Assembly: GCF_030386795.1 (NCBI RefSeq)
Contig: NZ_JANUQM010000003.1
Coordinates: forward strand, 682,001 to 746,000
DNA from: Streptomyces sp. S.PNR 29
GTDB taxonomy: Bacteria; Actinomycetota; Actinomycetes; Streptomycetales; Streptomycetaceae
Reading direction: 5' to 3'
DNA: 64,000 bases
Shown piece after piece: positions 1 through 7,306 of the stretch. The number at the start of each line of letters is the position of its first letter. Positions within the stretch are counted from its first letter, which is position 1. The notes below the pieces were generated by a model, which was not told the DNA's origin, searched no databases, and saw nothing but the letters and a program-made list of their open reading frames with translations. Position numbers and translations under genes: made by a program.

Positions 1-599
1 TGCGTGAGGCCGCGTCCGCCGTCCGCCGTGGCGAGCTCGTGGTGCTGCCGACGGACACGGTGTACGGCATCGGCGCCGACGCGTTCTCCGCGGAGGCCGT
101 CGCGGACCTGCTGGAGGCCAAGGGGCGGGGCCGCAACATGCCCACCCCCGTCCTGATCGGCTCCCCGAACACGCTTCACGGTCTCGTCACCGACTTCTCC
201 GAGCTGGCCTGGGAGCTGGTGGACGCGTTCTGGCCGGGCGCGCTGACGCTCGTGGCGCGGCACCAGCCGTCCCTGCAGTGGGACCTCGGGGACACCCGGG
301 GCACGGTCGCCGTGCGCATGCCGCTGCACCCGGTCGCCATCGAGCTGCTGACGGAGGTCGGCCCCATGGCCGTCTCGTCCGCCAATCTCACCGGGCACCC
401 GGCGCCGGAGGACTGTGACGCCGCGCAGGAGATGCTCGGCGACTCCGTCTCCGTCTACCTGGACGGCGGCCCGACGCCCGGCAACGTCCCCTCCTCGATC
501 GTCGACGTCACCCGTGAGGTGCCGCTGCTGCTGCGTGAGGGCGCGTTGTCGGCGGACGAGCTGCGCAAGGTCGTACCCGACCTCGAGGTGGCGAATTGA
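1..599 (+). CDS. Sua5/YciO/YrdC-family protein (5'-truncated): threonylcarbamoyl-AMP synthase
   Basis: The window opens inside this gene; the reading frame is open from base 3 and ends at TGA 597-599, leaving about 198 residues. The family makes threonylcarbamoyl-AMP from Thr, bicarbonate and ATP for the t6A37 modification of ANN-decoding tRNAs, in the cytoplasm. The visible segment LPTDTVYGIGAD is the family nucleotide/threonine-binding signature, followed by KGRGRN and, near the C-terminus, SSANLTGHPAPED and PSSIVD, both typical of YrdC domains. The length is close to a single-domain YrdC protein, so only a few N-terminal residues are missing. Its stop overlaps the next start (TTGA), suggesting translational coupling. 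The same neighbours occur in other streptomycetes, so this is core chromosome. Confidence 0.92.
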   Translation, partial: REAASAVRRGELVVLPTDTVYGIGADAFSAEAVADLLEAKGRGRNMPTPVLIGSPNTLHGLVTDFSELAWELVDAFWPGALTLVARHQPSLQWDLGDTRGTVAVRMPLHPVAIELLTEVGPMAVSSANLTGHPAPEDCDAAQEMLGDSVSVYLDGGPTPGNVPSSIVDVTREVPLLLREGALSADELRKVVPDLEVAN

Positions 600-1276
600 C
601 GGCCCCTGACGCGGGGCGTGGCATAGGCAACGGGGAAAGCGCGGCGGAGATCACGACGACGTTCGTGGGGCTTCCCCGCGACAGCTTCCGCATCCTCCAC
701 GTCAGCACCGGCAACGTGTGCCGCTCGCCCATCACCGAGCGGCTGACCCGTCATTTCGTCCAGGAGCGGCTCGGCATCCTGGGCGGCGGGCTGATCGTGG
801 AGAGCGCGGGCACCTGGGGGCACGAGGGTGCGCCCATGGAGGCCCACGCGGAGACCGTGCTGGCCGACTTCGGCGCGGATGCCTCCGGCTTCGTCGGCCG
901 GGAGCTGCTGGACGAGCACGTGATCCGTGCCGACCTGGTGCTGACGGCGACCCGCGATCACCGCGCCCAGGTCATCTCCATGGGTCACTCGGCGGGCCTG
1001 CGCACCTTCACGCTGAAGGAGTTCACCCGCCTGGTGAAGGCGATCGACCCGGCCACCCTGCCGCCCCTGGAGGAGGGCGTGGTCGCCCGCGCCCGCGCCC
1101 TGGTCCGCGCCGCCGCCGCGCTCCGCGGCTGGCTGCTCGCGCCCACGGCCGAGGCGGACGAGGTGTACGACCCGTACGGGGCCCCGCTGACGTTCTTCCG
1201 GTCCATCGGCGAGGAGATACACCAGGCGCTGGATCCGGTGGTCACGGCGCTGACGGGGGTTCCCGCGCGTACGTAG
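596..1276 (+). CDS. Low-molecular-weight protein-tyrosine-phosphatase-like protein with Cys-to-Ser in the P-loop
   Basis: 226 residues starting at TTG 596, which overlaps the upstream TGA; the preceding gene supplies the ribosome entry. The fold signature is the low-molecular-weight phosphatase P-loop C-x5-R-S, seen here as STGNVCRS at about residues 37-44. The first position, the nucleophilic Cys of the family, is a Ser (codon AGC at 704-706). The general-acid loop is recognisable as YDPYGAP near residue 195. The protein is longer than the usual 150-160 residues, with an extra N-terminal segment of about 30 residues and an inserted helical region. What is seen: the Cys is absent. What is known: the family needs it for the phospho-enzyme intermediate. 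Inference: the protein is either not a classical tyrosine phosphatase or acts as a phosphoprotein-binding pseudo-enzyme. Confidence 0.85.
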   Translation: MTAPDAGRGIGNGESAAEITTTFVGLPRDSFRILHVSTGNVCRSPITERLTRHFVQERLGILGGGLIVESAGTWGHEGAPMEAHAETVLADFGADASGFVGRELLDEHVIRADLVLTATRDHRAQVISMGHSAGLRTFTLKEFTRLVKAIDPATLPPLEEGVVARARALVRAAAALRGWLLAPTAEADEVYDPYGAPLTFFRSIGEEIHQALDPVVTALTGVPART

Positions 1277-1677
1277 GCGGCATCGCGGAGGGGGCGCGGT
1301 ACGGAGGGTTTGCGCGGGACGGTGGGTGGTCGCTCGGGCGCCCTGTGGGGGGCGTGGGCCGGTCGGGTGGTGCGGTGTGGTCGGGTCGGCCTGGCGGCAG
1401 CGCCGTGGCCGGTGGTGGGTGGGCGGCTGAGGTGGTGTGTGGCGATGGGTGGCCTGGTGCGGGCCGGGGGCTCGGGGCGTGTGGTCGTGTGCCGTGGGGT
1501 GGTGGGCTGGGGGAGGCCCGCGCGGTGTGCGGCGGGGTTCGTGCCTGTCGGGGTGTGCGTGCCGGAGCGGTGCCCGGGGGTCGGGGCCGGTCGCAGGAAT
1601 GGGTGGTAACACCGGGCACCCCAGGCGTCCCCGGCCTACATTGGACGTACGTCACCGTCGACGCCCCGGAGCGCACC
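1277..1677. other. Non-coding gap, strongly G/T-skewed on the + strand
   Basis: About 400 bp between the phosphatase-like gene and glyA. From about 1300 to 1610 the + strand is dominated by GGTGG/GGGTG runs with few A residues. The minus-strand translation is only a Pro/His/Thr-rich low-complexity string, so I see no gene. The last 60 bp before glyA are of normal composition and probably hold its promoter and the ribosome site (GGAG at 1668-1671). Confidence 0.7.
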
Positions 1678-2916
1678 ATGTCGGTCACCCATGCCCCCAC
1701 GGCCGATGTCCTGCGGCGGCAGGACCCCGAGCTGGCCGAGATCCTGCTCGGGGAGCTCGACCGGCAGTCGACGACGCTGCAGTTGATCGCCGCCGAGAAC
1801 TTCACGTCGCCGGCGGTGCTGGCCGCGCTCGGCTCACCCCTCGCCAACAAGTACGCCGAGGGCTACCCGGGGGCGCGGCACCACGGTGGCTGTGAGCTCG
1901 TCGACGTCGCCGAGAGCATCGCCGTGGAGCGGGCCAGGACGCTGTTCGGGGCCGTACACGCCAATGTGCAGCCGCACTCGGGATCGTCGGCGGTACTGGC
2001 CGCGTACGCCGCCCTGCTCCGCCCCGGCGACAGCGTGCTGGCGCTCGGCCTGCCGTACGGCGGCCACCTCACGCACGGCTCGCCCGCCAACTTCTCCGGC
2101 CGCTGGTTCGACTTCGTCGGCTACGGGGTCGATGCCGAGAGCGGGCTCATCGATCACGACCAGGTGCGCACCCTGGCCCGTACGCACCGCCCCAAGGCGA
2201 TCGTGTGCGGGTCGATCGCCTACCCCCGGCACATCGACTACGCCTTCTTCCGTGAGGTCGCCGACGAGGTCGGCGCGTATCTGATCGCCGACGCCGCGCA
2301 TCCCATCGGGCTCGTGGCCGGAGGAGCGGCGCCCTCTCCGGTGCCGTACGCCGATGTGGTGTGCGCGACCACGCACAAGGTGCTGCGCGGGCCGCGCGGC
2401 GGGATGATCCTGTGCGGCAGCGAGCTGGCCGAGCGGGTCGACCGGGCCGTCTTCCCCTTCACGCAGGGCGGCGCGCAGATGCACACCATCGCCGCGAAGG
2501 CGGTCGCGTTCGGGGAGGCGGCGACACCGGCGTTCGCCGCGTACGCCCATCAGGTGGTCGCCAATGCGAGGGCCCTGGCGGCCGGGCTGGCCGACGAGGG
2601 GCTGGTGGTCACGACCGGCGGGACGGACACCCACCTGCTGACCGCCGACCCTGGGCCGCTCGGCGTGGACGGGCGGGCCGCGCGGGGACGGCTGGCGGCC
2701 GCCGGGATGGTCCTGGACTGCTGTGCGCTGCCGCACGCCCACGCGCGCGGGCTGCGCCTGGGCACGGCGGCGGTGACCACGCAGGGCATGGGCGAGGGGG
2801 AGATGGGCAAGATCGCCGCGTTGCTCGCGGGGGTCCTCAGGGGTGAGATCGATGCCACAACGGCGCGTGAAGAAGTACGGGAGCTGGCCGGTGGATTTCC
2901 GCCGTATCCACGCTGA
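1678..2916 (+). CDS. glyA: Serine hydroxymethyltransferase
   Basis: 412 residues, ATG at 1678 with GGAG six bases upstream. It interconverts serine and glycine with tetrahydrofolate, feeding one-carbon metabolism; a cytoplasmic PLP enzyme. Family marks: LIAAENFTS (about residues 38-46), NKYAEGYPG with the R/H-H following, the PLP-binding DAAHPIGLVA, and the Schiff-base Lys in TTHKVLRGPRGG. The sequence departs from housekeeping SHMT in places (DAAHPIG rather than DMAHVAG; HHGGCELVD rather than YYGGCE), so it may be the secondary streptomycete paralogue found in the sua5-phosphatase-glyA-transferase block. It is preceded by 400 bp of skewed non-coding DNA and followed by a 129-bp gap. Confidence 0.93.
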   Translation: MSVTHAPTADVLRRQDPELAEILLGELDRQSTTLQLIAAENFTSPAVLAALGSPLANKYAEGYPGARHHGGCELVDVAESIAVERARTLFGAVHANVQPHSGSSAVLAAYAALLRPGDSVLALGLPYGGHLTHGSPANFSGRWFDFVGYGVDAESGLIDHDQVRTLARTHRPKAIVCGSIAYPRHIDYAFFREVADEVGAYLIADAAHPIGLVAGGAAPSPVPYADVVCATTHKVLRGPRGGMILCGSELAERVDRAVFPFTQGGAQMHTIAAKAVAFGEAATPAFAAYAHQVVANARALAAGLADEGLVVTTGGTDTHLLTADPGPLGVDGRAARGRLAAAGMVLDCCALPHAHARGLRLGTAAVTTQGMGEGEMGKIAALLAGVLRGEIDATTAREEVRELAGGFPPYPR

Positions 2917-3045
2917 GTCTGGGTAGGCGCACTCGCGGACACAGGCACGCATGCAACCATCTTCGCTACCCGGAAGTCCTCATCCGTATGCGTGCGTCGC
3001 TAGGGTGTGAGGCTGGAATGGCCAGCGAGACCTGTGGGGAAGCCC

Positions 3046-4404
3046 GTGCGTGAATACCTGCTGACGCTCTGCATCACGGCCGCGGTGACGTATCTGCTGA
3101 CAGGGCCGGTACGGAAGTTCGCGATCGTGGCGGGGGCGATGCCGGAGATCCGGGCCCGGGACGTGCACCGGGAACCGACTCCGCGGCTCGGCGGTATCGC
3201 GATGTTCTTCGGGCTGTGCGCCGGCCTGCTGGTCGCGGACCACCTGACCAACCTCAACCAGGTCTTCGAGAACTCCAACGAGCCACGGGCCCTGCTCTCG
3301 GGCGCGGCCCTGATCTGGCTGATCGGCGTCCTGGACGACAAGTTCGAGATCGACGCCCTGATCAAGCTGGGCGGCCAGATGATCGCCGCGGGTGTGATGG
3401 TCGTCCAGGGTCTGACGATCCTATGGCTGCCGATCCCGGGTGTCGGCTCGGTGGCGCTCACCCAGTGGCAGGGCACCCTGCTGACGGTGGCGCTCGTCGT
3501 CATCACCATCAACGCGGTGAACTTCGTGGACGGCCTCGACGGTCTCGCCGCCGGGATGGTGTGCATCGCGGCGACGGCGTTCTTCCTGTACGCCTACCGC
3601 ATCTGGTACTCCTACGGCGTCGAGGCCGCGGCCCCGGCGACGCTCTTCTCGGCGATCCTGATGGGCATGTGCCTGGGTTTCCTGCCGCACAACATGCACC
3701 CGGCGCGGATCTTCATGGGCGACTCCGGCTCGATGCTCATCGGCCTGGTTCTCGCCGCGGGCGCGATCTCGGTGACGGGGCAGGTCGACCCGGACGCGCT
3801 CAACCTGTACGTCGGGTCCGAGAAGGAGGCCGTGCACCAGACGGTCCCCGTCTACATCCCGCTGCTGCTGCCGCTGACCATCATCGCGGTGCCGGCCGCC
3901 GACCTGATCCTGGCCATCGTGCGGCGCACCTGGCGCGGCCAGTCGCCGTTCGCCGCCGACCGGGGGCACCTGCACCACCGGCTGCTGGAGATCGGCCACT
4001 CGCACAGCAGGGCCGTGCTGATCATGTACTTCTGGTCGGCGCTGATCGCGTTCGGCGCGCTCGCCTACTCCGTCAACTCGGCGTCCATGTGGATCGTGCT
4101 GGGCATCGTCTTCCTGAGCGCGATCGGCCTCGTGCTGCTCCTGCTGCCGCGGTTCACGCCGCGTGCCCCGCGCTGGGCGGAGCACTTCGTGCCGCCGCGC
4201 TACCGGCGCCGGGGCTCGCCCGCCGGTGCCGTCGAGCCGGCCCTCACGGCGTCCGCCCACGCCCCCCGTGCGACGGCCCCGCCGAACGGCGCGGTCCGCG
4301 AGGCGGGCGGCAGGACGCTGCACGGCAGCACCGCGCTGTCGGAGCTGACGGAGAACGCCGCCGCGGGAGCGCGCTTCAGGGCGCACGAGAAGGAGCGGGC
4401 GTAG
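3046..4404 (+). CDS. Undecaprenyl-phosphate sugar-1-phosphate transferase (WecA/TagO/MraY family membrane protein)
   Basis: 452 residues from GTG 3046; GGGGA at 3036-3040 gives good spacing, and the protein from MREYLLTL begins directly with the first membrane segment, so the upstream in-frame start at 3007 is unlikely. The enzyme transfers a UDP-sugar phosphate (usually GlcNAc-1-P) to undecaprenyl phosphate in the cell membrane, starting a wall polymer. Seen: about ten to eleven hydrophobic segments, the catalytic Asp pair in LDDKFEID, the NFVDGLDGLAAG loop, FMGDSGSM, and the cytoplasmic His loop DRGHLHHRLLEIGHSHS. The C-terminal 60 residues are hydrophilic and Ala/Pro-rich. In S. coelicolor the orthologous position is followed by atpI and the ATP synthase operon; here it is followed by convergent minus-strand genes and then the PKS cluster. 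Confidence 0.93.
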   Translation: MREYLLTLCITAAVTYLLTGPVRKFAIVAGAMPEIRARDVHREPTPRLGGIAMFFGLCAGLLVADHLTNLNQVFENSNEPRALLSGAALIWLIGVLDDKFEIDALIKLGGQMIAAGVMVVQGLTILWLPIPGVGSVALTQWQGTLLTVALVVITINAVNFVDGLDGLAAGMVCIAATAFFLYAYRIWYSYGVEAAAPATLFSAILMGMCLGFLPHNMHPARIFMGDSGSMLIGLVLAAGAISVTGQVDPDALNLYVGSEKEAVHQTVPVYIPLLLPLTIIAVPAADLILAIVRRTWRGQSPFAADRGHLHHRLLEIGHSHSRAVLIMYFWSALIAFGALAYSVNSASMWIVLGIVFLSAIGLVLLLLPRFTPRAPRWAEHFVPPRYRRRGSPAGAVEPALTASAHAPRATAPPNGAVREAGGRTLHGSTALSELTENAAAGARFRAHEKERA

Positions 4405-4415
4405 GGGCTGGGCGG

Positions 4416-5558
4416 TCAGTGGGGGGTGACCGGGGGGCTCGCGGCCCAGGTGTCGCGCAGCGCCGTGCAGACCTCGCCGAGGGTGGCCCGGGAGGCCAGG
4501 GCGTCTCGTAGCGGGTGGAGAACGTTGTCGTCGCCCTGCGCCGCCTCGCACAGCCGCAGGAGGGCCTTGTCCACGGTCGGCTGGACGCGCCAGGCGCGGA
4601 GCTTGGCCAGACGCTCGGTCTGAAGGGCCCGGACGGCGTGCGACGCCGCCCAGGGGCGGGCCAGTCGGGGGCGGTGGTGCACGGGCCCGCCGGTGCCGTG
4701 GACGCCGAACAGCTCGGGGCCCCGGCTCCCCTCCAGGACCGTCGGCAGCCCGCCGAGCCGTGCGACGCGGTCCAGCAGGGCGGCCGCGGCTGCTTCGAGG
4801 CCGTCCGCCGACGGTGTCGCGGCCTGGTGGCGGGCGGGGACGGCCGTGTGCAGGCGTGGGGCGGGGCCCGGGCCGAGGCGGGCGTGGACCGTACGGGCCC
4901 ACAGCCGGCGTACGGCGCGCAGCTTGGCCCGGGTGTCGCGCCCGGTGCGGGCGGCGGAGACGCACAGGGCCGTGCGGGCCGCGACGGCGGCGGGGTCCAG
5001 GCCGGCCGCGGCCGCGGTCAGCAGGTACTCGGTGCCGGCGGCCACGGTGAAGGCGATCTCCTGGGCGGGGTCCGCTCCGGCGTCGGTGAGCCGGTGGCCA
5101 CGGACGGTCAGGCACCGCCAGCGGGGCAGTTCGGCCAGGCCGTAGGCGCACACGTCCCGGACGAGCCGCAGGGACGCGCGCGGCGGGAACGGGCCGGGGC
5201 CGGACAGCAGCAGGTCCGTCAGGGCGTCGTTGCCGACGCTGCCCGCCAGTCGGCCGGCCGGCGCCCCGTGTTCCTCGGCGACGAGCCGGTACAGGACGAG
5301 GAGGGGCGCGGCGCAGGTGTCGGCGGCCAGGGACACCGCGATCCGGTCCAGCGGCAGCCCGCCGAGCAGTACGCGCATGTCGTCGATGGAGTCGACGGGC
5401 ACACCCCGGTGACCGACCAGTCCCCAGGCGGCCGGTGCGGCGGAGTCGAGGCCGGTCCGCGTGGGCGGATCGAAGGAGACCGCCAGCTTCCGGGCACCGC
5501 CATCGACCAGCCCCCGCAGCCGGGCGTTGACCTGCGCAGCCCCCTCGCACCCCCTCAC
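4416..5558 (-). CDS. Acyl-CoA mutase-like protein (methylmalonyl/isobutyryl-CoA mutase large-subunit relative), shortened and divergent
   Basis: 380 residues from GTG 5558, with no convincing ribosome site. N-terminal similarity to the mutase TIM barrel is clear: KLAVSFDPPTRTGLDS, VGHRGVPVDSIDDMRVL, GSVGNDALTDLL, FPPRASLRLVRD, GHRLTDAGAD and EYLLTAAAAGLD follow the family order. The C-terminus RATLGEVCTALRDTWA matches the end of IcmA-type subunits. Differences: the roughly 80-residue N-terminal CoA-binding lead, most of the barrel after RLHTAVPARH, and the whole B12 domain are missing, and the SxTMxG-type active-site strand is SLAADTCA. Known: such enzymes rearrange methylmalonyl- or isobutyryl-CoA, feeding methylmalonyl/ethylmalonyl supply. 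Inference: a decayed or re-purposed mutase, possibly tied to extender supply of the neighbouring PKS. It converges on the transferase gene with an 11-bp gap. Confidence 0.6.
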   Translation of the reverse strand: MRGCEGAAQVNARLRGLVDGGARKLAVSFDPPTRTGLDSAAPAAWGLVGHRGVPVDSIDDMRVLLGGLPLDRIAVSLAADTCAAPLLVLYRLVAEEHGAPAGRLAGSVGNDALTDLLLSGPGPFPPRASLRLVRDVCAYGLAELPRWRCLTVRGHRLTDAGADPAQEIAFTVAAGTEYLLTAAAAGLDPAAVAARTALCVSAARTGRDTRAKLRAVRRLWARTVHARLGPGPAPRLHTAVPARHQAATPSADGLEAAAAALLDRVARLGGLPTVLEGSRGPELFGVHGTGGPVHHRPRLARPWAASHAVRALQTERLAKLRAWRVQPTVDKALLRLCEAAQGDDNVLHPLRDALASRATLGEVCTALRDTWAASPPVTPH

Positions 5559-5920
5559 GGCCCGCCCGGCCTGCGGGCGCCTGGGCGGGCAGCGGCGGCG
5601 CCGGCGGGCGGAGTGCCGGGGGCGGTGACGGGGTGACGCGCGGCGTCGGCGGTGGGGTGGGATGCGGCGCCGGTGACTGGGCGTGGCGCGAGGGTGTCGG
5701 TGGTGGTGGGTCTGGGGGTGGTGAAGGGGTGGGCCGGGGCGCCTGTGGTGGTGCCGGGGGCGTGCAGACCGGCGGTGCCGGCGTGCGGGACGTTCGGGGG
5801 CCTGGTGGTGAGGGCGAGAGCTGTGGGAGGCGTGTGCGGAGGCTCCAGGGCGCCACGTTTCGCTGGGTGTCTGGCGAGCCGGGGTGCCCGGTGGTGGGGC
5901 GGTGGTGTGTGCTCGGTCAT
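5555..5920 (-). CDS. Possible small Pro/Thr/His-rich ORF, or lost N-terminal part of the mutase-like gene
   Basis: 121 codons from ATG 5920 (GGAG two bases upstream, very tight) to TGA 5555-5557, which overlaps the GTG start of the mutase-like gene. Third positions are largely C or G, as in real genes here, and the overlap would allow coupling or a frameshift fusion of about 500 residues. Against it: the peptide is low-complexity with no recognisable domain, and the same kind of peptide arises from the skewed non-coding DNA at 1300-1610. I cannot decide between a real leader ORF and chance. Confidence 0.2.
   Translation of the reverse strand: MTEHTPPPHHRAPRLARHPAKRGALEPPHTPPTALALTTRPPNVPHAGTAGLHAPGTTTGAPAHPFTTPRPTTTDTLAPRPVTGAASHPTADAARHPVTAPGTPPAGAAAARPGARRPGGP
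5640..5900 (+). other. G/T-skewed tract with a G-quadruplex-type motif
   Basis: The + strand between the two minus-strand genes is dense in GGTGG and GGGG runs. At 5708-5739 there are five G-runs of 3-5 bases separated by 3, 7, 1 and 2 bases, which satisfies the usual G-quadruplex pattern. The tract is on the strand opposite to the two flanking genes and lies just downstream of the metallophosphoesterase stop. Confidence 0.5.
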
Positions 5921-5964
5921 GGCTCCAGATGGGGGTCCGGCGGGGTGCAGGCGCGAGCGGGGCC

Positions 5965-6885
5965 TCAGGAGGTCGTCGTGGCCGGGGCGGGGCGGACGGC
6001 GGTCGGCGCGGCGGGCAGGACGGGGACCGGCCACTGGGCGGGGCGGGGGAAGCGCTGCCACTCCCTGGGGTAGCCCAGGGACACCTCGTGGTGCGGTACG
6101 CCGTCGCAGCGCAGGGTGCGCGGGATGTGCAGGTGGCCGTAGACCACGGCGGCCGCCCGGTACCTCAGGTGCCAGTCGGCGGTGGCGGTGGTGCCGCACC
6201 ACGGGGCGAACTCGGGGTGGCGCAGGATGTGGAGCGGATCGCGGACCAGGGGGAAGTGGTTGACGAGCACGGTCGGCAGGCCGTCGGGCAGCGCGTCGAG
6301 CCGGGGGCGCGTCCCGGCGATCCGGGCCCTGCACCAGGCCTCGCGGCTGGGGTACGGGTCGGGGGACAGCAGGAACTCGTCGGTGCAGATGACGCCCGCC
6401 TCGTCGGCCAGGCGCAGTGCGTGGGCCTTGGAGAAGGCGCCCGGGGGCAGGAAGCTGTAGTCGTAGAGCAGGAAGAGCGGGACGACGACGGCGGGGCCGC
6501 CCGCGCCGTGCCACACGGGGTAGGGGTCCTCGGGGGTATCGACGCCCAACTCGCGGCAGACGTCGACCAGATGCCGGTACTTCCGCTCACCGCACAGCTC
6601 GTCCGGGTCACCGGGCGCGGTCCACAGTTCGTGGTTGCCGGGGACCCACACCACGCGGGCGAACCGGTCACGCAGCAGGGACAGCGCCCAGGTGACGTCT
6701 GTCACGGACTCGCCCACGTCACCGGCGACGAGCAGCCAGTCGTCGGGGGACCCGGGGCGCAGGTTCCGTACGACGTCGCGGTTCTGCTCGTGGCGTACGT
6801 GCAGGTCGCTGACGGCCAGCAGCCGGCCGTCACGGGGGGAGGAGGCGGGAGCGTCGCCGGCATCGACGAGGTGGGCTCGGCTCAC
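5965..6885 (-). CDS. Calcineurin-like metallophosphoesterase
   Basis: 306 residues from GTG 6885, chosen because an AGGGGGG ribosome site lies just upstream; the longer frame from 7173 adds about 96 residues of Pro/Arg/Gly-rich sequence with no domain. Metal-binding motifs are in the family order: SDLHV (D-x-H), AGDVGE, PGNHELW, VNHFPL and YGHLH, giving a complete two-metal site. No signal peptide or membrane segment is visible, so it is cytoplasmic. In streptomycetes a close relative of this type often sits beside a Sfp-type phosphopantetheinyl transferase; none is visible here. The substrate cannot be read from sequence. It is divergent from the thioesterase gene across a 421-bp gap and may be either a cluster boundary gene or a passenger. 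Confidence 0.85.
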   Translation of the reverse strand: MSRAHLVDAGDAPASSPRDGRLLAVSDLHVRHEQNRDVVRNLRPGSPDDWLLVAGDVGESVTDVTWALSLLRDRFARVVWVPGNHELWTAPGDPDELCGERKYRHLVDVCRELGVDTPEDPYPVWHGAGGPAVVVPLFLLYDYSFLPPGAFSKAHALRLADEAGVICTDEFLLSPDPYPSREAWCRARIAGTRPRLDALPDGLPTVLVNHFPLVRDPLHILRHPEFAPWCGTTATADWHLRYRAAAVVYGHLHIPRTLRCDGVPHHEVSLGYPREWQRFPRPAQWPVPVLPAAPTAVRPAPATTTS

Positions 6886-7306
6886 TGCTCCACCCCCCTG
6901 TGACGGACGGGGCCGCCGTTGATGGCGACCGCACGGCTCACAGCCTGAGCCACCCGCCCGGCCGGCGGGAACCCCTAAACCACGTGCCCGCGTGCCGGGC
7001 CCCGCGTCCCCCGGGCATCGGGGTGGCCGGTACGGGTCCCCCTGACAGGGCGTGGGGCGGGGCGTGCCGGGCTTCGGTCGGAGTGTGCTGTGGGCCACAT
7101 CCTGCGGTGAGACGTCCGTCACCTCCCGTACCGGGTCGGCGCCCGCGGTGCTGGCCTTGACTGTCTCGGTCACCCCGGCCCCGAGCGGAGTAGGGGGGTG
7201 CGGTTCCGGTTAGGGGTTGTGGGGGCCTTACGGGGCGGCCAAGCATGGTTGTGCGAGTCAACGGCCTTCTGTGTCAGCCCGCGAGCCACGAATGAAAGGT
7301 TCTATC
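6886..7306. promoter_or_regulatory. Divergent intergenic region with paired TAGGGG motifs before the thioesterase gene
   Basis: 421 bp with no convincing gene, lying between divergent genes and so expected to hold two promoters. TAGGGG occurs at 7191-7196 and 7211-7216, exactly 20 bp apart, i.e. on the same helical face. The second is followed by GGTTGTGGGGGC (7215-7226), which recurs in inverted orientation upstream of the P450 gene. The same hexamer occurs before other cluster genes, so I propose a regulator site. Confidence 0.5.

Noticed and set aside
4402..4407. TAGGGG at the transferase stop codon
   Set aside because: It is made of the TAG stop itself, is not paired and does not precede a gene on that strand.
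6886..7173. N-terminal extension of the metallophosphoesterase
   Set aside because: Pro/Arg/Gly-rich without domain; the ribosome site before GTG 6885 and the SDLHV motif 37 residues later support the shorter protein.
7217..7306. N-terminal extension of the thioesterase
   Set aside because: It covers the TAGGGG promoter motif, lacks a ribosome site and is not part of the family; GTG 7307 follows AAAGG.
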